Shown here in pieces: positions 9,584 to 17,355 of a DNA stretch of 20,091 nt. The position numbers and the translations under genes are program-made. The stretch is taken from positions 1-20,091 of the forward strand of contig JAEYVW010000010.1 in the NCBI GenBank assembly GCA_023429365.1, given 5' to 3'. Source of the stretch: Bacteroidota bacterium (GTDB taxonomy: Bacteria; Bacteroidota; Bacteroidia; Chitinophagales; Chitinophagaceae). How positions within the stretch are numbered: the stretch's first letter is position 1; every line of letters begins with the position of its first letter. Below the pieces are notes generated by a model. It worked only from the letters and a program-made list of their open reading frames with translations. It was not told the DNA's origin and did not search any database.

Positions 9584-9837
9584 TGGTAGCAAATACCATA
9601 AGCCTCATATGATCGGTAGCCGGGGTAGAAGTGTCCCGCGTAAGACGTAATTTAGAGAAGCTAGCTACCCATATAAGTACCCATAATCCTATCATTTACT
9701 CTTTTTTCAATCCTGGAATGCTATTTTGGTTCTAACTGGTCCCACCGGTAATAGCGCCTATGAAAGTCCGAAGATTTAAGTGGAAAACGGAGATCGATTT
9801 ATTCTAAACCCTAAAATAAACTATTAACTCGTTCGCA
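9584..9837 (+). promoter_or_regulatory. Long structured 5' leader of the sugar operon, possible RNA/antitermination element
   Basis: The predicted leader is about 250 nt. It opens with a small hairpin TGGTA-GCAAA-TACCA (9584-9598). GGTAGC occurs at 9585-9590 and again at 9615-9620, and GGGTAG at 9623-9628; each can pair with the single GCTACCC at 9664-9670, so the pairings exclude one another. Between the second copy and its partner sits CGGGG/TCCCG (9621-9625 with 9634-9638, one G-U pair). A further hairpin ACTGGT-CCC-ACCGGT lies at 9735-9749 without a U-run. The GGTAGC motifs resemble the ops core (GGCGGTAG) that recruits RfaH-type NusG paralogues to polysaccharide operons. Bacteroidota use UpxY proteins of that class, but none is encoded in this window. 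Function is inference; the structure is drawn by eye. Confidence 0.4.
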
Positions 9838-10851
9838 ATGGCAAACATTAATCTGGGCGTTATCGGCTATGGATACTGGGGACCCAACATCGTTAGAAAT
9901 TTTTTCAACACAAAAGATTGTACAGTAAAAGCAGTCGCAGACGGACGCCCCGAGCGTTTGGCGGTGCTTGCTAAGATTTTCCCTTCTATAAATGGAGTGG
10001 CTACAGCTGAGGATATTATCCAGGACAAGGAAATAGATGCTGTAGTAGTTGCCACCCCGGTATTTACACACTATGCACTGGCAAAAAAGGCACTTGAAAA
10101 CGGTAAACACGTTTTGATCGAGAAGCCAATGACCTCGACGGTAGCACAGGCTGAGGAACTGATAGAACTGGCTGCCAAAAAAGGCCTGACCCTTATGGCC
10201 GATCATACCTTCCTATACACTGGAGCCGTTCAGAAAATGAAAGAACTGATCGAGTCAGATATTGTTGGCACACCCCGCTATTTTGATTCCTCCCGTATCA
10301 ACCTGGGCTTGTTCCAGCCAGACGTGAATGTGTTATGGGATCTGGCGCCACACGATATTTCGATCCTGACATACCTGATCACTGAAGCACCCGTGAGCAT
10401 CAACGCTACCGGTATTTCTCATACCCGGAATAATATTGAGAACATCGCCTACATGACGGTCAATTACAATTCAGACTTTATCGCCCACTTCAACTGCTCA
10501 TGGACTTCACCGGTGAAAGTAAGGCAGACCCTGATCGGAGGCGACAAAAAAATGATCGTATATAATGACCTCGAACCTTCCGAGAAAGTGCGGGTGTACG
10601 ATACCAGCTATAACCATACCACCGACGAAGAAAAAACCAAGATCATGGTTGACTATCGTACCGGTGACGTTTATATTCCTAAAATATCTTTATCCGAGGC
10701 ATTGTCCGGCGTTGCAAACGACTTTATCCAGTCGATCAGCCTGAAAAGAAAGCCGCTGGCATGCGCGGAATTGGGCATGCAGGTGGTCAAAATACTCGAA
10801 GCCTCACAGGAATCAATAAAAAATAAAGGCCGCGAGGTTAAAATAAAATAA
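9838..10851 (+). CDS. Gfo/Idh/MocA-family NAD(P)-dependent sugar dehydrogenase, WbpB/WlbA-like
   Basis: The 337-residue protein has the family layout: an N-terminal Rossmann fold starting with [12 protein letters not shown] (residues 6-17), the conserved EKP motif at 95-97 whose lysine is used in catalysis, and a C-terminal alpha/beta domain with D168 and H172-D173 (WDLAPHD). Members act on sugars or nucleotide sugars. WbpB and WlbA oxidise C3 of UDP-GlcNAc-uronic acid so that an aminotransferase can place an amino group there. That role is inferred here because the next two genes are an acetyltransferase and an aminotransferase of the kinds found in Wbp/Wlb sets, and a nucleotide-sugar dehydrogenase begins at the right edge. 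It is the first gene of the operon and is followed after 1 bp by the next. Family is certain; exact substrate is not. Confidence 0.85.
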   Translation: MANINLGVIGYGYWGPNIVRNFFNTKDCTVKAVADGRPERLAVLAKIFPSINGVATAEDIIQDKEIDAVVVATPVFTHYALAKKALENGKHVLIEKPMTSTVAQAEELIELAAKKGLTLMADHTFLYTGAVQKMKELIESDIVGTPRYFDSSRINLGLFQPDVNVLWDLAPHDISILTYLITEAPVSINATGISHTRNNIENIAYMTVNYNSDFIAHFNCSWTSPVKVRQTLIGGDKKMIVYNDLEPSEKVRVYDTSYNHTTDEEKTKIMVDYRTGDVYIPKISLSEALSGVANDFIQSISLKRKPLACAELGMQVVKILEASQESIKNKGREVKIK

Positions 10852-10852
10852 C

Positions 10853-11341
10853 ATGCAGACGATCACAATAAATAATGACAAGCAGAGCCTGAATAATGTA
10901 ACAGTGGGTGAGAACGTTCGCATATTCAATTTTGTTAATGCTTACGGCTGCAGTATCGACGACAATAGCAAAGTGGGCGCTTTTGTAGAAATACAGAAAG
11001 GTGTTTCTATCGGTAAGAATTGTAAAATTTCCAGCCATAGCTTTTTATGCGAAGGAGTGCACGTTGAGGACAATGTGTTTATCGGCCATGGTGTAATGTT
11101 TACCAACGATCTATTCCCCCGTGCAACCAATGCTGACGGCAGTCAGCAAACCGACGCTGACTGGAAAGTGATCGAGACACATGTAAAAAAAGGTGCTTCA
11201 ATTGGCAGTAACGCGACGATCCTTTGCGGGATTACAATTGGTGAAAATGCGTTGGTGGGAGCAGGAGCGGTAGTGACAAAAGATGTACCACCCAATACCG
11301 TTGTGGCAGGAAGCCCGGCAAAAGTTATTAAAACAATTTAA
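10853..11341 (+). CDS. Left-handed beta-helix N-acyltransferase, WbpD/WlbB-like
   Basis: The 162-residue protein is built from hexapeptide repeats (for example [12 protein letters not shown], then [13 protein letters not shown] and [13 protein letters not shown]), which fold as a left-handed beta-helix and trimerise. The segment [14 protein letters not shown] at about residues 79-92 is typical of sugar-nucleotide N-acetyltransferases of the WbpD, WlbB and FdtC/QdtC type. The C-terminus has the usual GSPAKVI ending. The likely reaction is transfer of an acetyl (or other acyl) group from CoA to the amine placed by the aminotransferase encoded next. It lies 1 bp after the dehydrogenase gene and 12 bp before the aminotransferase gene. 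Acyl donor and exact sugar cannot be read from the sequence. Confidence 0.83.
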   Translation: MQTITINNDKQSLNNVTVGENVRIFNFVNAYGCSIDDNSKVGAFVEIQKGVSIGKNCKISSHSFLCEGVHVEDNVFIGHGVMFTNDLFPRATNADGSQQTDADWKVIETHVKKGASIGSNATILCGITIGENALVGAGAVVTKDVPPNTVVAGSPAKVIKTI

Positions 11342-11353
11342 TTATACGTACAA

Positions 11354-12478
11354 ATGGTAAACACAATCATAGACAAGAAGATACCCTGTCTCGACCTCGG
11401 CGGACAACACAGTCAGGTAAAGGAAGAAATATTTGCAGCTTTTGAAAAAGTATACGAAAAGACCGCTTTTTCAGGTGGCCCTTTTGTCGCTGAATTCGAA
11501 AAAGCTTTTGCGGAATTTTGTGAAACACCATATGCTGTGGGTGTAAGCAATGGTACCACCGCCCTGCACCTGGCTATGCTGGCTTTGGGGATTGGCGCGG
11601 GTGACGAAGTGATCCTTCCTGCCAATACATTTATCGCTACTGCCTGGGGTGTAAGTCATGCCGGTGCCACACCCGTGTTTGTGGACTGCGATCCTAACAC
11701 ATGGGAGATCGATGTAACCAAAATAGAGGAGAAGATCAGTCCCCGCACCAAAGCGATAATCGGTGTACACCTGTACGGACAGCCTTTCGATATTGATGCT
11801 GTTGCAGAGATTTGTAAAAAACATAACCTGCTCTTTATTGAAGATGCCGCCCAGGCGCAGGGAGCAAGATACAAGGGTAAACCTGCCGGAGGTTTTGGTG
11901 AAATGGCCTGCTTTAGTTTCTATCCCGGCAAAAATCTCGGGGCTTGTGGCGAAGCCGGTGGTATCACCACTAACCATGAGAAGTATGCAAAACACCTGCA
12001 AAGCCTGCGCAACCACGGATGCGTGGAAAGATATTACCATGACGAAATCGGCTACAACTATCGTATGGGGGGACTGGAAGGAGCTTCGCTGAGTGTAAAA
12101 CTTAAATACCTGCAGGGGTGGAACGATCGTCGCAGGGCAATAGCCAGCCGCTATTTGACAGAGATAAAAAATCCTGCGATCAAAATGCAAACGCAACCAG
12201 ATTGGGCTGACTCTGTATTCCATCTTTTCGTTGTAACAACTGAAGACAAAGACGGGTTTGTAAAATATCTCGCGGAGAATAATATTAATGCTGCATTTCA
12301 CTACCCGGTGCCCTGTCACTTACAGAAAGCATATGCGCACCTGGGATATAAGCAGGGTGACTTCCCTAATTCGGAATACCTGGCCGCGCATTGCGTTTCA
12401 TTGCCAATGTATGCAGAGTTGACTGATTCGGATGTAGATTACGTTATAAATGTAGTGAACCAGTATGCCGGCAATTAA
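11354..12478 (+). CDS. DegT/DnrJ/EryC1/StrS-family PLP-dependent sugar aminotransferase, WbpE/WlbC-like
   Basis: The 374-residue protein is full length for this fold-type I family. Visible motifs are the PLP-phosphate loop NGTTALHLAM, the cofactor aspartate in LFIEDAAQAQGA, and the Schiff-base lysine K193 in FSFYPGKNLGACGEAGG. The YPGKNLG form is common in 3-aminotransferases (QdtB, FdtB, DesV type), which agrees with amination at C3 of a sugar ketone made by the Gfo/Idh enzyme. The combination with that enzyme and the beta-helix acyltransferase suggests a UDP-2,3-diamino-uronate pathway; P. gingivalis PorR, needed for A-LPS, belongs to the same family. The 3' end overlaps the next start by 14 bp, pointing to coupled translation. 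The alternative is a dTDP-3-amino-3,6-dideoxyhexose pathway, but no ketoisomerase is present in the window. Confidence 0.87.
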   Translation: MVNTIIDKKIPCLDLGGQHSQVKEEIFAAFEKVYEKTAFSGGPFVAEFEKAFAEFCETPYAVGVSNGTTALHLAMLALGIGAGDEVILPANTFIATAWGVSHAGATPVFVDCDPNTWEIDVTKIEEKISPRTKAIIGVHLYGQPFDIDAVAEICKKHNLLFIEDAAQAQGARYKGKPAGGFGEMACFSFYPGKNLGACGEAGGITTNHEKYAKHLQSLRNHGCVERYYHDEIGYNYRMGGLEGASLSVKLKYLQGWNDRRRAIASRYLTEIKNPAIKMQTQPDWADSVFHLFVVTTEDKDGFVKYLAENNINAAFHYPVPCHLQKAYAHLGYKQGDFPNSEYLAAHCVSLPMYAELTDSDVDYVINVVNQYAGN

Positions 12479-13505
12479 AAACAAGATCGAGGAAGCAATA
12501 AAAAGACTGGAACTGGACCTTGCTGGCAAAGTAGTTTTAACAGAAGCAGCAACCGGCGCCTATATCGTTACACCCGTACTGGCCGCACTGGCAGGGGCAG
12601 AAGTGTACGCCTTTACAAAAAGCACACGCTACGGAACGGTTGAGGAAGTAACAAAGAAAACAACCGATTTGTTAGCCGAGTTCGGTGATCGCGATCTGAA
12701 GCTAACAGTGATCGATACACTGACACCTGAAATAATTGCCAAAGCTGATATCATCACCAACTCTGGTCACCTTCGGCCATTGGATAGTGCGAAATTGCAG
12801 TACGCGAAAGATAATGTTGTAATACCTTTAATGTATGAAGCCTGGGAATGGCGCGACGCTGACCTGGATATTGAACATTGTAAAAAACGCGGCATAGTGG
12901 TAGGTGCTACCAATGAGAGACATCCTGGTGTGGATGTGTTCAATTACCTGGGCGATATGGCTCTCAAGATGATCTTTGACGCCGGTATGTGTCCCTATAA
13001 AAACAAATTCATCCTTGTTTGCAATAACGATTTCGGACCATTTATTGCAAAAGTGCTGAGCCGGGTTTGCGAGGGATTGGCTGTATGTGATACTGCAGGG
13101 AATAAGCATAACTATGAGGGAATGGACATTGACTGGATTGGAAATTTTCCGGACATTGAGATTCCTGAGAATTATCGTAATAGCGAAGCCGTGATCTTTA
13201 CCGCTTACCCGTTTGACAGATCCTGGATCGGTGATGATAACCTGCCGATACCCGTGAGGAAAATAAGTGAAGGCGCACCAGGCGCTTTGTTGTTAAGGTA
13301 TGCGGGTGATATTGATGAGTCCTATTGCAAAGACCTGGTAGAGTTTTACCCGGCTCACGTACACTCGGGACATATGGGAATACTCCCATCGGCAATTGGC
13401 AATGACCCGATCACGCGTTTACAATCGGGTGGTTTAAAAGTTGGAGAACTACTGTTGAAGAAAGAAACACAATACCAGGGGATAAAACTGGTAGATTTAA
13501 TATAA
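12465..13505 (+). CDS. Unrecognised Rossmann-like protein, remotely like D-2-hydroxyacid dehydrogenases
   Basis: I do not recognise this 346-residue protein. It has no signal peptide or membrane segment. The first half has an alpha/beta pattern and the phrases ITNSGHLRPLD (about residues 96-106), PLMYEAWEWRDADLD (about 121-135) and a following VGATNERHPGVDVF. The layout recalls the catalytic domain of D-2-hydroxyacid dehydrogenases or SAH-hydrolase-like proteins. A second beta-strand plus turn, ILVCNNDFGPFIAKVL (about 183-198), sits where a nucleotide-binding loop would be, but the usual GxGxxG is degenerate. The C-terminal part has a conserved-looking AHVHSGHMGILPSAIG. It overlaps the aminotransferase gene by 14 bp and precedes the GNAT gene by 7 bp, so it is an integral operon member. 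Position beside the FkbH/ACP genes suggests a role in making or reducing an acyl group. This is inference from context only. Confidence 0.55.
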   Translation: MPAIKNKIEEAIKRLELDLAGKVVLTEAATGAYIVTPVLAALAGAEVYAFTKSTRYGTVEEVTKKTTDLLAEFGDRDLKLTVIDTLTPEIIAKADIITNSGHLRPLDSAKLQYAKDNVVIPLMYEAWEWRDADLDIEHCKKRGIVVGATNERHPGVDVFNYLGDMALKMIFDAGMCPYKNKFILVCNNDFGPFIAKVLSRVCEGLAVCDTAGNKHNYEGMDIDWIGNFPDIEIPENYRNSEAVIFTAYPFDRSWIGDDNLPIPVRKISEGAPGALLLRYAGDIDESYCKDLVEFYPAHVHSGHMGILPSAIGNDPITRLQSGGLKVGELLLKKETQYQGIKLVDLI

Positions 13506-13512
13506 GCAACCA

Positions 13513-14064
13513 ATGATCTCGATCAGGGGCAATAAGACAATTCTTTCCGAAATAACTGAAGCGGACGCGGAGGATATCCTTAGGTTGAGGAACGACCCTG
13601 CCCATAATAAATTCCTGTTTCAAAAACCCATAAGCTCTGAGGAGCAAATAAACTGGATCAAGAAAAACCAGGGAGATCAGAAGGCCCGAAACTTCAAGGT
13701 GACTAACCTCGCTGGCGAATTTAAAGGCACGATCTCAATCTACAACATTGTGGACGGAAGAGGGGAGTTTGGCAGGTATATCGTTACCAATCCGGTTCAT
13801 GCTATTGAATCGGAATACCTCCTGCTCGATCTGTGCTTCGGAGAACTGGGTCTCAAATCTGTCTACTGCCAGACAAACATTGAGAATAAAGCAGTCTGGC
13901 GGCAACATACCAAACTGGGATTTCGGGAAATAGAACGGAAAGAAGTGATCGTGGGATCAGATTCTTCTGTAACAGTCACAGCTATTGTACAGGAGATCAC
14001 CGCTGAAGGGTTCAGGGCTTTTAATTATGATAAGATCATCAGTCTTATAAATTTTTTCGATTGA
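13513..14064 (+). CDS. GNAT-family N-acyltransferase, RimJ/PseH-like
   Basis: The 183-residue protein has the GNAT layout: an N-terminal strand-helix with ILRLRNDPAHNKFLF (about residues 23-37), a central beta-sheet, and a C-terminal segment NIENKAVWRQHTKLGFREI in which the asparagine and KLGF match motifs A/B of RimJ/RimL-type acetyltransferases. The opening RND...PIS.EEQ pattern resembles PseH, which N-acetylates an aminosugar nucleotide in pseudaminic acid synthesis. It could therefore move acetyl from CoA, or an acyl group from the nearby ACP, onto an amino sugar. About 20 residues after the GNAT core (AEGFRAFNYDKIISLINFFD) have no clear match. The gene sits 7 bp after the Rossmann-like gene and ends just before the VOC gene. 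Family is fairly sure; substrate is inferred from context. Confidence 0.78.
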   Translation: MISIRGNKTILSEITEADAEDILRLRNDPAHNKFLFQKPISSEEQINWIKKNQGDQKARNFKVTNLAGEFKGTISIYNIVDGRGEFGRYIVTNPVHAIESEYLLLDLCFGELGLKSVYCQTNIENKAVWRQHTKLGFREIERKEVIVGSDSSVTVTAIVQEITAEGFRAFNYDKIISLINFFD

Positions 14065-14066
14065 CA

Positions 14067-14447
14067 ATGAAATTGCATCATATCGGGTACGTGGTGAAAG
14101 ATATTGAACAGTATGAAAAAAACTTGCTATTTGAAAAAAAAGTCAGGGAACTGTTCGACCCTGTTCAAAACAGCAAAATGGCACTTTACAGCAATTTCAA
14201 CGACTCCTTTATTGAGCTGATTCAGCCCCTTAACGAAGAATCCTTTACCTATAATTTTCTCCAAAAAAACGGTGGCGGTTATCATCATCTTTGCTATGAG
14301 ATGAACTCGGCAGGGGAATTGATGGAACTTGCATCGGCGCAAAAGCTGATCAAGATAAAGGGACCACTACCAGCCATCCTGTTCGATAACCGCGAAGTAT
14401 GGTTCTATTTCAACCGGAACAAGCAGATAGTTGAATTCGTTATTTAG
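14067..14447 (+). CDS. VOC/glyoxalase-fold protein, methylmalonyl-CoA-epimerase-like
   Basis: This 126-residue single-domain protein begins MKLHHIGYVVKDIEQYEK, the standard opening of the vicinal-oxygen-chelate superfamily, and has two beta-alpha-beta-beta-beta modules. Candidate metal ligands are present in the expected order: H4 or H5, E50 (FIELIQP), H73 or H74 (YHHLCYE) and E123 (IVEFVI). Methylmalonyl-CoA epimerase, the closest layout I can name, uses His, Gln, His, Glu. The ATG at 14067 is preferred; a TTG at 14061 would add two residues and overlap the previous stop. VOC genes often neighbour FkbH-like genes in surface-glycan clusters, so this one may epimerise, isomerise or bind an acyl-thioester intermediate. 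The reaction is unknown. Confidence 0.75.
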   Translation: MKLHHIGYVVKDIEQYEKNLLFEKKVRELFDPVQNSKMALYSNFNDSFIELIQPLNEESFTYNFLQKNGGGYHHLCYEMNSAGELMELASAQKLIKIKGPLPAILFDNREVWFYFNRNKQIVEFVI

Positions 14448-14452
14448 ATTAT

Positions 14453-15988
14453 ATGAATATCGCCATCATATCAGATGTGACCTTTGACCTTGTGTTGAAG
14501 CAATGGGAGCCTGAAAAGGATATTGTTGTCAAAAAATATATTTATGCCGGCCAGCTTGTTCCTGAGCTACTGACTATTGGCGGACAATTGAAAGATATTG
14601 AGATAGTGATCATACATTTTGATAGTTATTTTTATCGATATTCCGACCAGTACATCGGAGAAATCCTGGAGGCGGTGGGCAATGTGGCAAACCAGTTTAC
14701 AGGCACAGTGCTGGTGTCCAACCAATTTTCAAGTGGAAGGCACCTGTCTGTATTAAAGAGGAATATAGGTCAGCATGAACAAACTGTGCTTGAGCTGGAA
14801 ACACTTCTGAAGTACACACTTGTCAGGAGCAATGTTTTCTTTTATGATGTAAAAAAACTGCTGGCATCAATTGGGATTAGCCATGCGTATAATTTTAAGC
14901 TGGGTTTTTTATACCAGATGCCATATACAAAAAACATGATTGGTCTGCTGGCCGTAGAACTCGCATCTATGATGCGATTTATGTCAACGCCGGAAAAGAA
15001 AGCCATCATGGTTGACTGTGATAATACACTTTGGAAAGGTATACTTGGTGAAGACGGGGTCGAGGGCATTCAGTGCGACCGCAACGCCCAGGGGGTGTTG
15101 TTCTTCCAGTTCCAGGAGTTTTTGCTGGAAAAGAAAAAGGAGGGTTTTATTCTTGGGCTTTGCTCAAAGAATAATGAAGCGGATGTGAAAGCGGCATTCG
15201 AAAAATTGAACATGCCCCTTAAATGGGATGATTTCCTCATTAAAAAGGTCAACTGGCAGAACAAGATCGAAAACCTGAAAGAAGCCGCCACGGAGTTGAA
15301 TATCGGGCTCGATTCGTTCATATTTGTAGACGATAATGAATTCGAGCTACAATCGGTCAACCTGCTTCTTCCAGAAGTGACCACCAAAAAGTTGTCCCCG
15401 GTTTATGATGACTTCCTGCGGTTGAGCGATGATTATTGTTTTAAAAGAAAGCAGGTGACACGGGAGGATATTGAGAAGAATGAACAATACCTCGCCGAGC
15501 AGAAAAGGAATGATATAAAATCAAGCGTTCATTCATTTGAAGAATATATAGCAAGCCTTGGTATCAAATCGGATATCACCGTCAATAATATGACTGATTT
15601 GCCAAGATTATCGCAGCTTACTGAAAAAACCAACCAGTTCAACTTTAATAAGGAAGCGCTCAGCATTGCAGCGCTCGAGAAGTTCATTGCCGACGGCAAC
15701 CTGGTCTATGGCCTTCGGGTGTCGGACAAATTCGGGGATTACGGCCTGGTGGGCCTGATCCTGGTAGAACTGGATGGAAGCGCCGGCACTATGCGTAATT
15801 TCCTGATGAGCTGCCGTGCGCTGGGTCGATTGATCGAAAACGAGTTTTTTGAGTATGTGACAAATGACCTGGCAGGAAAAGGGGTAAACCTGAAGGAAAT
15901 CCTGTTTAAAGCAACAGCAAAGAATCAGCCGGCAAGGCTATTTATGGATAAGCTCGAAACGGCAGCAAAAAAGGGTATAACTGCTTAG
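14453..15988 (+). CDS. FkbH-like HAD-IIIC family protein (glyceryl-ACP forming type)
   Basis: The 511-residue protein is full length for FkbH-like enzymes. Residues 1-175 form an N-terminal alpha/beta region. The HAD core follows: motif I VDCDNTLWKGILGEDG with D188 and D190, motif II in LGLCSKNN, and motif IV FVDDNEFE with D293-D294. Residues from about 370 form the GNAT-like C-terminal region, with LTEKTNQFNFN and DKFGDYGLVG and then MSCRALGR, all hallmark strings. In polyketide pathways FkbH takes a glyceryl group from 1,3-bisphosphoglycerate, dephosphorylates it and loads it on an acyl carrier protein. An ACP gene follows 35 bp downstream, so the same chemistry is likely here, but no ketosynthase is present. 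The acyl group is probably used to decorate an amino sugar (inference). The gene starts 5 bp after the VOC gene. Confidence 0.88.
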   Translation: MNIAIISDVTFDLVLKQWEPEKDIVVKKYIYAGQLVPELLTIGGQLKDIEIVIIHFDSYFYRYSDQYIGEILEAVGNVANQFTGTVLVSNQFSSGRHLSVLKRNIGQHEQTVLELETLLKYTLVRSNVFFYDVKKLLASIGISHAYNFKLGFLYQMPYTKNMIGLLAVELASMMRFMSTPEKKAIMVDCDNTLWKGILGEDGVEGIQCDRNAQGVLFFQFQEFLLEKKKEGFILGLCSKNNEADVKAAFEKLNMPLKWDDFLIKKVNWQNKIENLKEAATELNIGLDSFIFVDDNEFELQSVNLLLPEVTTKKLSPVYDDFLRLSDDYCFKRKQVTREDIEKNEQYLAEQKRNDIKSSVHSFEEYIASLGIKSDITVNNMTDLPRLSQLTEKTNQFNFNKEALSIAALEKFIADGNLVYGLRVSDKFGDYGLVGLILVELDGSAGTMRNFLMSCRALGRLIENEFFEYVTNDLAGKGVNLKEILFKATAKNQPARLFMDKLETAAKKGITA

Positions 15989-16023
15989 AAATTGTAATAT
16001 TTTTCACTAATTTTCTGCTTTAT

Positions 16024-16296
16024 ATGATACGTAATGTTATGAACGAAAGTCAGACCAGTGAGTTGTTGAAATCGGTTCAGCAGGTTTTTAAGCTTGCTAT
16101 GGGAAACGATATCAATGTTGACATCGATACCGAAAAGGAGATGGTGCTGGAATGGGATTCCCTGAATCACCTGAACCTGGTTGTTGAGTTGGAAAATTCG
16201 TTCGACCTGGGTTTATCAATGGAGGAAATTGAAGAACTCAATTCGGTGAGAGGCATCATTGACCTCATCAATTCCCGTAAGTCCATTAATGGATAA
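16024..16296 (+). CDS. Acyl carrier protein
   Basis: This 90-residue acidic, helical protein has the phosphopantetheine attachment motif EWDSLNHLNLVVELE, with S46 as the serine to be modified, and a typical third helix (MEEIEELNSVRGIIDLI). It would be cytoplasmic and carry an acyl group as a thioester. The FkbH-like enzyme encoded just upstream is the probable loading enzyme. Translation may start at the ATG at 16024 or at the ATG at 16039 (five codons later); both keep the full domain. No phosphopantetheinyl transferase is encoded in the window. The gene is followed by a 120-bp gap, the largest inside the operon, in which I see only a weak 5-bp hairpin (16365-16379) and no promoter. Confidence 0.9.
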   Translation: MIRNVMNESQTSELLKSVQQVFKLAMGNDINVDIDTEKEMVLEWDSLNHLNLVVELENSFDLGLSMEEIEELNSVRGIIDLINSRKSING

Positions 16297-16416
16297 ACTG
16301 TATTTCAGTAAGTCTCCAATGTCATTGCAGGTAAATTAGTACTAAAACAGGTACAGACCCATGTCAGCAATAAATGCTGCCCGGTATTGCTTAAACAAAC
16401 GAACCACTATAAAAAA

Positions 16417-17355
16417 ATGCGACCAAAGATCAGTGTTATCAGTCCTTTTTTGAACGAATCCGGCAATATTGAAAATTATGTGAACACGGTCAATAATTTT
16501 TTCATCAACAAGCCGTATTCGGCCGAGATCATCCTGGTGGATGACGGTTCCACTGATAATTCAATTGAATTGCTGCAATCGCTGCAATTCGGTGACTACG
16601 AAATAAAGATCATCAAGCTGTCAAAGAATTTTGGAGCACAAGCCGCGGTAAGAGCTGGGGTACAACATGCTACCGGAGACTATATCACTTTTCTTCCTGC
16701 CGACCTGCAGGATCCCCTGGACCTGATCGACCTGAGCCTTCAAATGGTGAAAGAAAAGGAGGCAGATATAGTCTACGCTTTTCGTAAAACAACAAATAAC
16801 TCATTTTTCGAAAGTGTATTCTCACAGTTCTATGCTTACCTGATGAAGAAATTCGTCAGCCCAAAATTTCCAGGGAAAGGATTTGATATCGTGTTTTTCA
16901 ACAGGAAAGTAAAGGAAAACCTCGACCAGAACATTGAATTGAACTCCTCCATTCAACTACAGATATTTACGCTGGGGTATAAATCGGAAAACGTTTACTA
17001 CGACAAGGCTGAACGTAAAGTAGGCAAGTCGAAATGGACTTTTTCCAAGAAAATAAAGTTATTCATCGACTCCTTCGTGGCATTCTCTTTTGCGCCTATC
17101 AGGCTGGTGTCGATGGTCGGCATTCTATTTTTCATACTCGGATCAATATGGACGATCTATATCATCCTGCGCAAGATATTGTTTGATGACCTCGCATCTG
17201 GCTGGCCGGCCCTGATGTCCATTCTTATGGTTGGGTTTGGCATTACCAATATATCTCTCGGCATCATCGCGGAATATCTTTGGCGTACATTGGATGCCAG
17301 CAGGAAGCGGCCTTTGTTTATTGTTGACGAGATCATAGACTTGAAGCAAAAATGA
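16417..17355 (+). CDS. Polyprenyl-phosphate glycosyltransferase, GT2 family (GtrB/ArnC/DPM1-like)
   Basis: The 312-residue protein has a GT-A domain that begins PKISVISPFLNESGN. It carries the nucleotide-sugar motif DDGS (D42-S45) and the metal/acceptor motif ADLQDP with D96 and D99. Two C-terminal membrane helices lie at roughly residues 227-250 and 262-290. That architecture is typical of GtrB, ArnC and DPM1, which transfer one sugar from a nucleotide donor to undecaprenyl (or dolichyl) phosphate at the cytoplasmic face of the inner membrane. The ATG at 16417 is preferred; a TTG at 16387 would add ten residues that do not look like family sequence. It overlaps the next gene as ATGA, and that gene encodes a small membrane protein, the usual partner. 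Donor sugar is presumably made by this operon. Confidence 0.87.
   Translation: MRPKISVISPFLNESGNIENYVNTVNNFFINKPYSAEIILVDDGSTDNSIELLQSLQFGDYEIKIIKLSKNFGAQAAVRAGVQHATGDYITFLPADLQDPLDLIDLSLQMVKEKEADIVYAFRKTTNNSFFESVFSQFYAYLMKKFVSPKFPGKGFDIVFFNRKVKENLDQNIELNSSIQLQIFTLGYKSENVYYDKAERKVGKSKWTFSKKIKLFIDSFVAFSFAPIRLVSMVGILFFILGSIWTIYIILRKILFDDLASGWPALMSILMVGFGITNISLGIIAEYLWRTLDASRKRPLFIVDEIIDLKQK

Larger units (their letters stand above)
9346..9837. other. 492-bp non-coding divergent region
   Basis: This is the only long stretch without a gene. It separates the minus-strand GT-C gene from the plus-strand sugar operon. It holds the operon promoter (9547-9577) and a long transcribed leader (about 9584-9837). 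The left part, 9346-9540, shows nothing convincing: a 9-bp inverted repeat (9362-9370 with 9449-9457) is at a level expected by chance, and no clear promoter for the minus-strand gene was found. No tRNA or recognisable riboswitch family was seen. Confidence 0.8.

Noticed and set aside
9735..9749. Hairpin ACTGGT-CCC-ACCGGT considered as an intrinsic terminator in the leader
   Set aside because: It is followed by AATAGCGCC and not by a T-run, so it is kept only as part of the leader structure.
11471..12319. Long minus-strand open frame of 282 codons
   Set aside because: It lies wholly antisense to the first DegT aminotransferase gene, whose motifs are intact, and its translation shows no recognisable domain.
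16365..16379. Hairpin CAGCA-ATAAA-TGCTG in the 120-bp gap after the ACP gene, considered as an internal terminator
   Set aside because: The stem is only 5 bp and has no T-run after it; no promoter follows.
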